NCBI GenBank assembly: GCA_022826515.1
Contig: JAJDUT010000114.1
Coordinates: 5,827-69,826 of the forward strand
Reading direction: 5' to 3'
Length of the DNA stretch: 64,000 nt
From: Candidatus Latescibacterota bacterium
GTDB lineage: Bacteria; Latescibacterota; UBA2968; UBA8231
Below, in pieces: positions 62,622 to 64,000 of the stretch; the first letter of the stretch is position 1; the number at the start of each line of letters is the position of its first letter. Made by a program: the position numbers and the translations under genes. The notes under the pieces were generated by a model that saw nothing but the letters and a program-made list of their open reading frames with translations, did no database searches and was not told the DNA's origin.

Positions 62622-64000
62622 ATGGGACAAACACTGAGGGATCTACTCAACCATAGCTTCGCAACCTGTGCCGAACAGACGGCCATTCGAGAGCTCAAAC
62701 CCGTAGAGGGTAGCCGCACCTTGAGCTACCAGCCCGTGACCTACGCCGAGCTCAAAAGTCGCCGCGACCAACTCGCGGCTGGCCTTGCAGCGCAGGGTTT
62801 GGCCAAGGGCCAGCGCGTGGGCATCCTCACCGATGGCGGCAGCGAGCCGCTCTTGATCTTTCTGGCGACCGACTGCATTGGAGTCAGTGCGGTGCCGCTG
62901 TGTATCCAGTCGCCTGACGAGGCTCTCGCCCATAGCATCGCACACTCTGCGGTTGAGTTGCTGGTCGTAGATCGCAAGGGCTATGAGCGGTTTGGTACCA
63001 TCCGAGAGCGTCTGGACAAGACGCCGCAGATTGCGTTGACCGAGGGCGAGGCTGAAGACGCGATCCCCTGGAAAGAGCTAGCGGAGAGCAGCGCGGCCGT
63101 GCCCGAGGTCGAGGTGCTGCCGGAAGACGAATCGAAAATTCTCTATACCTCGGGCTCAACCGGCCTGCCCAAAGGCGTGATCCAGACCCACGCCAACATC
63201 GTCGCCAACGTCGAAGAGGTCTGGGACGTGATTAGCAAGCGCGAGCCACTCCGCATGTTCAAGTCCGCGCCCGACTACCACTCCATGGGAATTCTCAACA
63301 TCTACTATCCCTTGGCCAAGGGGTGGATTTTGGACTTGGCGCGCTCGCCCGACCGCGTCCTCAGCGACATCCGCCTCTCAGAGCCGGAGGGCTTCCTCAC
63401 CGTGCCGCTGATACTCGACAAAGTGTACGGCAATGTGCGCAAGGAAATCGACGCTGGTGGCCTCAAGGGAGGCTTGATTCAGCGCTCGGTCGCGGCCAAG
63501 GAGCGATTGGCGCGCGGCCAAGCTGGGCTGGGCGACAAGCTCTTTTTGGCTGCCATAGGTCGTTCAATAGTCGGCAAAATTCGCGCCCAGCTCGCCACGC
63601 GGGTCGGGCCTCATCTAGAGCTTTTGATCGTCGGCTCGGCCAAGGCCGATCCCAAGGCGTTGGACTTCTTTCACGAAGTGCTCGACATCACCACGTACGA
63701 GGGCTACGGCACGACTGAGTGTGCGCCGCTGATTGCCGCCAACCATCTCGAAGGGCGCAAAAGCGGCACGGTGGGAAGGCCGTTGCAGGCGGTGAAAATC
63801 GTGGCCGAAGACGGGTCGGAAATCGGCTACAACGATCCAGCGCAGGACGAATTCCGACCCAGCGGCGATCAGGTCGGAGAGCTGTGGACCAGTGGCCCCA
63901 ATGTCATGCGCGGATATTTGCACGACCCCGAGCAGACCGAGCAGGTGCTAGTGGAGGAGGACGGCCAGATCTGGTATCGGACCGGCGACTTGTTCAGTAT
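62622..64000 (+). CDS. AMP-binding long-chain acyl-CoA synthetase-like protein (3' end outside window)
   Basis: Activates a carboxylic (probably fatty) acid to an acyl-adenylate and thioester. About 459 residues are visible from the ATG at 62622. The P-loop is YTSGSTGLPKGV (175-186), followed by YHSMGILNIYYPLAKG, LLIVGSAKADPKALDFFHEVL, YEGYGTTECAPLIAANH and the start of YRTGD near the right edge. The EGYGTTE form and the helix before it are of the long-chain (FadD15-like) type. It is divergent from the barrel gene, with a candidate promoter and operator between them. Confidence 0.88.
   Translation, partial: MGQTLRDLLNHSFATCAEQTAIRELKPVEGSRTLSYQPVTYAELKSRRDQLAAGLAAQGLAKGQRVGILTDGGSEPLLIFLATDCIGVSAVPLCIQSPDEALAHSIAHSAVELLVVDRKGYERFGTIRERLDKTPQIALTEGEAEDAIPWKELAESSAAVPEVEVLPEDESKILYTSGSTGLPKGVIQTHANIVANVEEVWDVISKREPLRMFKSAPDYHSMGILNIYYPLAKGWILDLARSPDRVLSDIRLSEPEGFLTVPLILDKVYGNVRKEIDAGGLKGGLIQRSVAAKERLARGQAGLGDKLFLAAIGRSIVGKIRAQLATRVGPHLELLIVGSAKADPKALDFFHEVLDITTYEGYGTTECAPLIAANHLEGRKSGTVGRPLQAVKIVAEDGSEIGYNDPAQDEFRPSGDQVGELWTSGPNVMRGYLHDPEQTEQVLVEEDGQIWYRTGDLFS

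Noticed and set aside
62510..62719. N-terminal extension of the outer-membrane barrel gene to 62719
   Set aside because: It crosses the divergent synthetase gene and promoter; the ATG at 62509 begins a classic signal peptide.

Overview
The window is a dense, GC-rich bacterial chromosome segment (about 60% GC by eye) with almost no non-coding space: no gap exceeds 300 bases. The organism is Gram-negative: it encodes a TonB-dependent receptor, several outer-membrane barrels and PorV-like proteins. It also carries type IX secretion (T9SS) components (PorU-like C25 protein, PorV) and proteins with T9SS-type C-terminal sorting domains. This points to the Fibrobacteres-Chlorobi-Bacteroidetes (FCB) superphylum. 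High GC and several mandelate-racemase-like enzymes, M19 dipeptidases and a Gfo/Idh oxidoreductase would fit an uncultured lineage such as Latescibacterota, but that placement is inference.

Layout. 1-3434 (minus): secD (cut by the window edge), apbE and a polyprenyl diphosphate synthase. 3595-5277: an enolase-superfamily dehydratase, a remnant of glcE, and rpmB. 5425-21265 (plus): a secretion/surface cluster with PorU-like C25 protein, PorV, an M6-like protein that has lost its zinc motif, a metalloprotease-propeller-barrel fusion, two DUF5683-like membrane proteins and an M30-like secreted protease. A lower-GC restriction-modification pair (16466-18114) sits inside it. 21275-28187 (minus): an apparent eight-gene operon lexA-glycerate kinase-porV-like-era-purD-folB-folK-panC. 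28339-33277 (plus): tilS-ftsH-folP-cdaA, divergent from lexA and sharing its -35 region. 33361-40494 (plus): argR-argB-argD-argH, two tandem enolase-superfamily paralogues and a small membrane protein, behind a candidate ArgR operator. 40491-42503: ligA. 42609-43469: ctaB. 43431-50504 (minus): ppdK-parA-parB-lipoprotein-larB-mobA. 50703-54853: a Gfo/Idh oxidoreductase and a divergent TonB receptor. 54906-57202 (minus): ilvB-ilvN. 57447-62509 (minus): two M19 dipeptidases, a second mandelate-racemase-like enzyme and an outer-membrane protein with thrombospondin-type-3 repeats. 62622-end (plus): an AMP-binding acyl-CoA synthetase cut by the window edge.

The points that stand out are: (i) the T9SS locus, where the PorU-like protein has Ser in place of the expected catalytic Cys and the M6-like protein has lost two zinc-site residues, beside two metalloproteases with intact zinc motifs; (ii) a duplicated leader plus signal-peptide start shared by porV and the protease-barrel gene; (iii) the arginine operon carrying two KxK-type enolase paralogues; (iv) a diadenylate cyclase whose DGA motif reads DRA; (v) back-to-back lexA/tilS promoters built on one -35 heptamer. 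No tRNA, rRNA, CRISPR array, insertion sequence or parS site was recognised.
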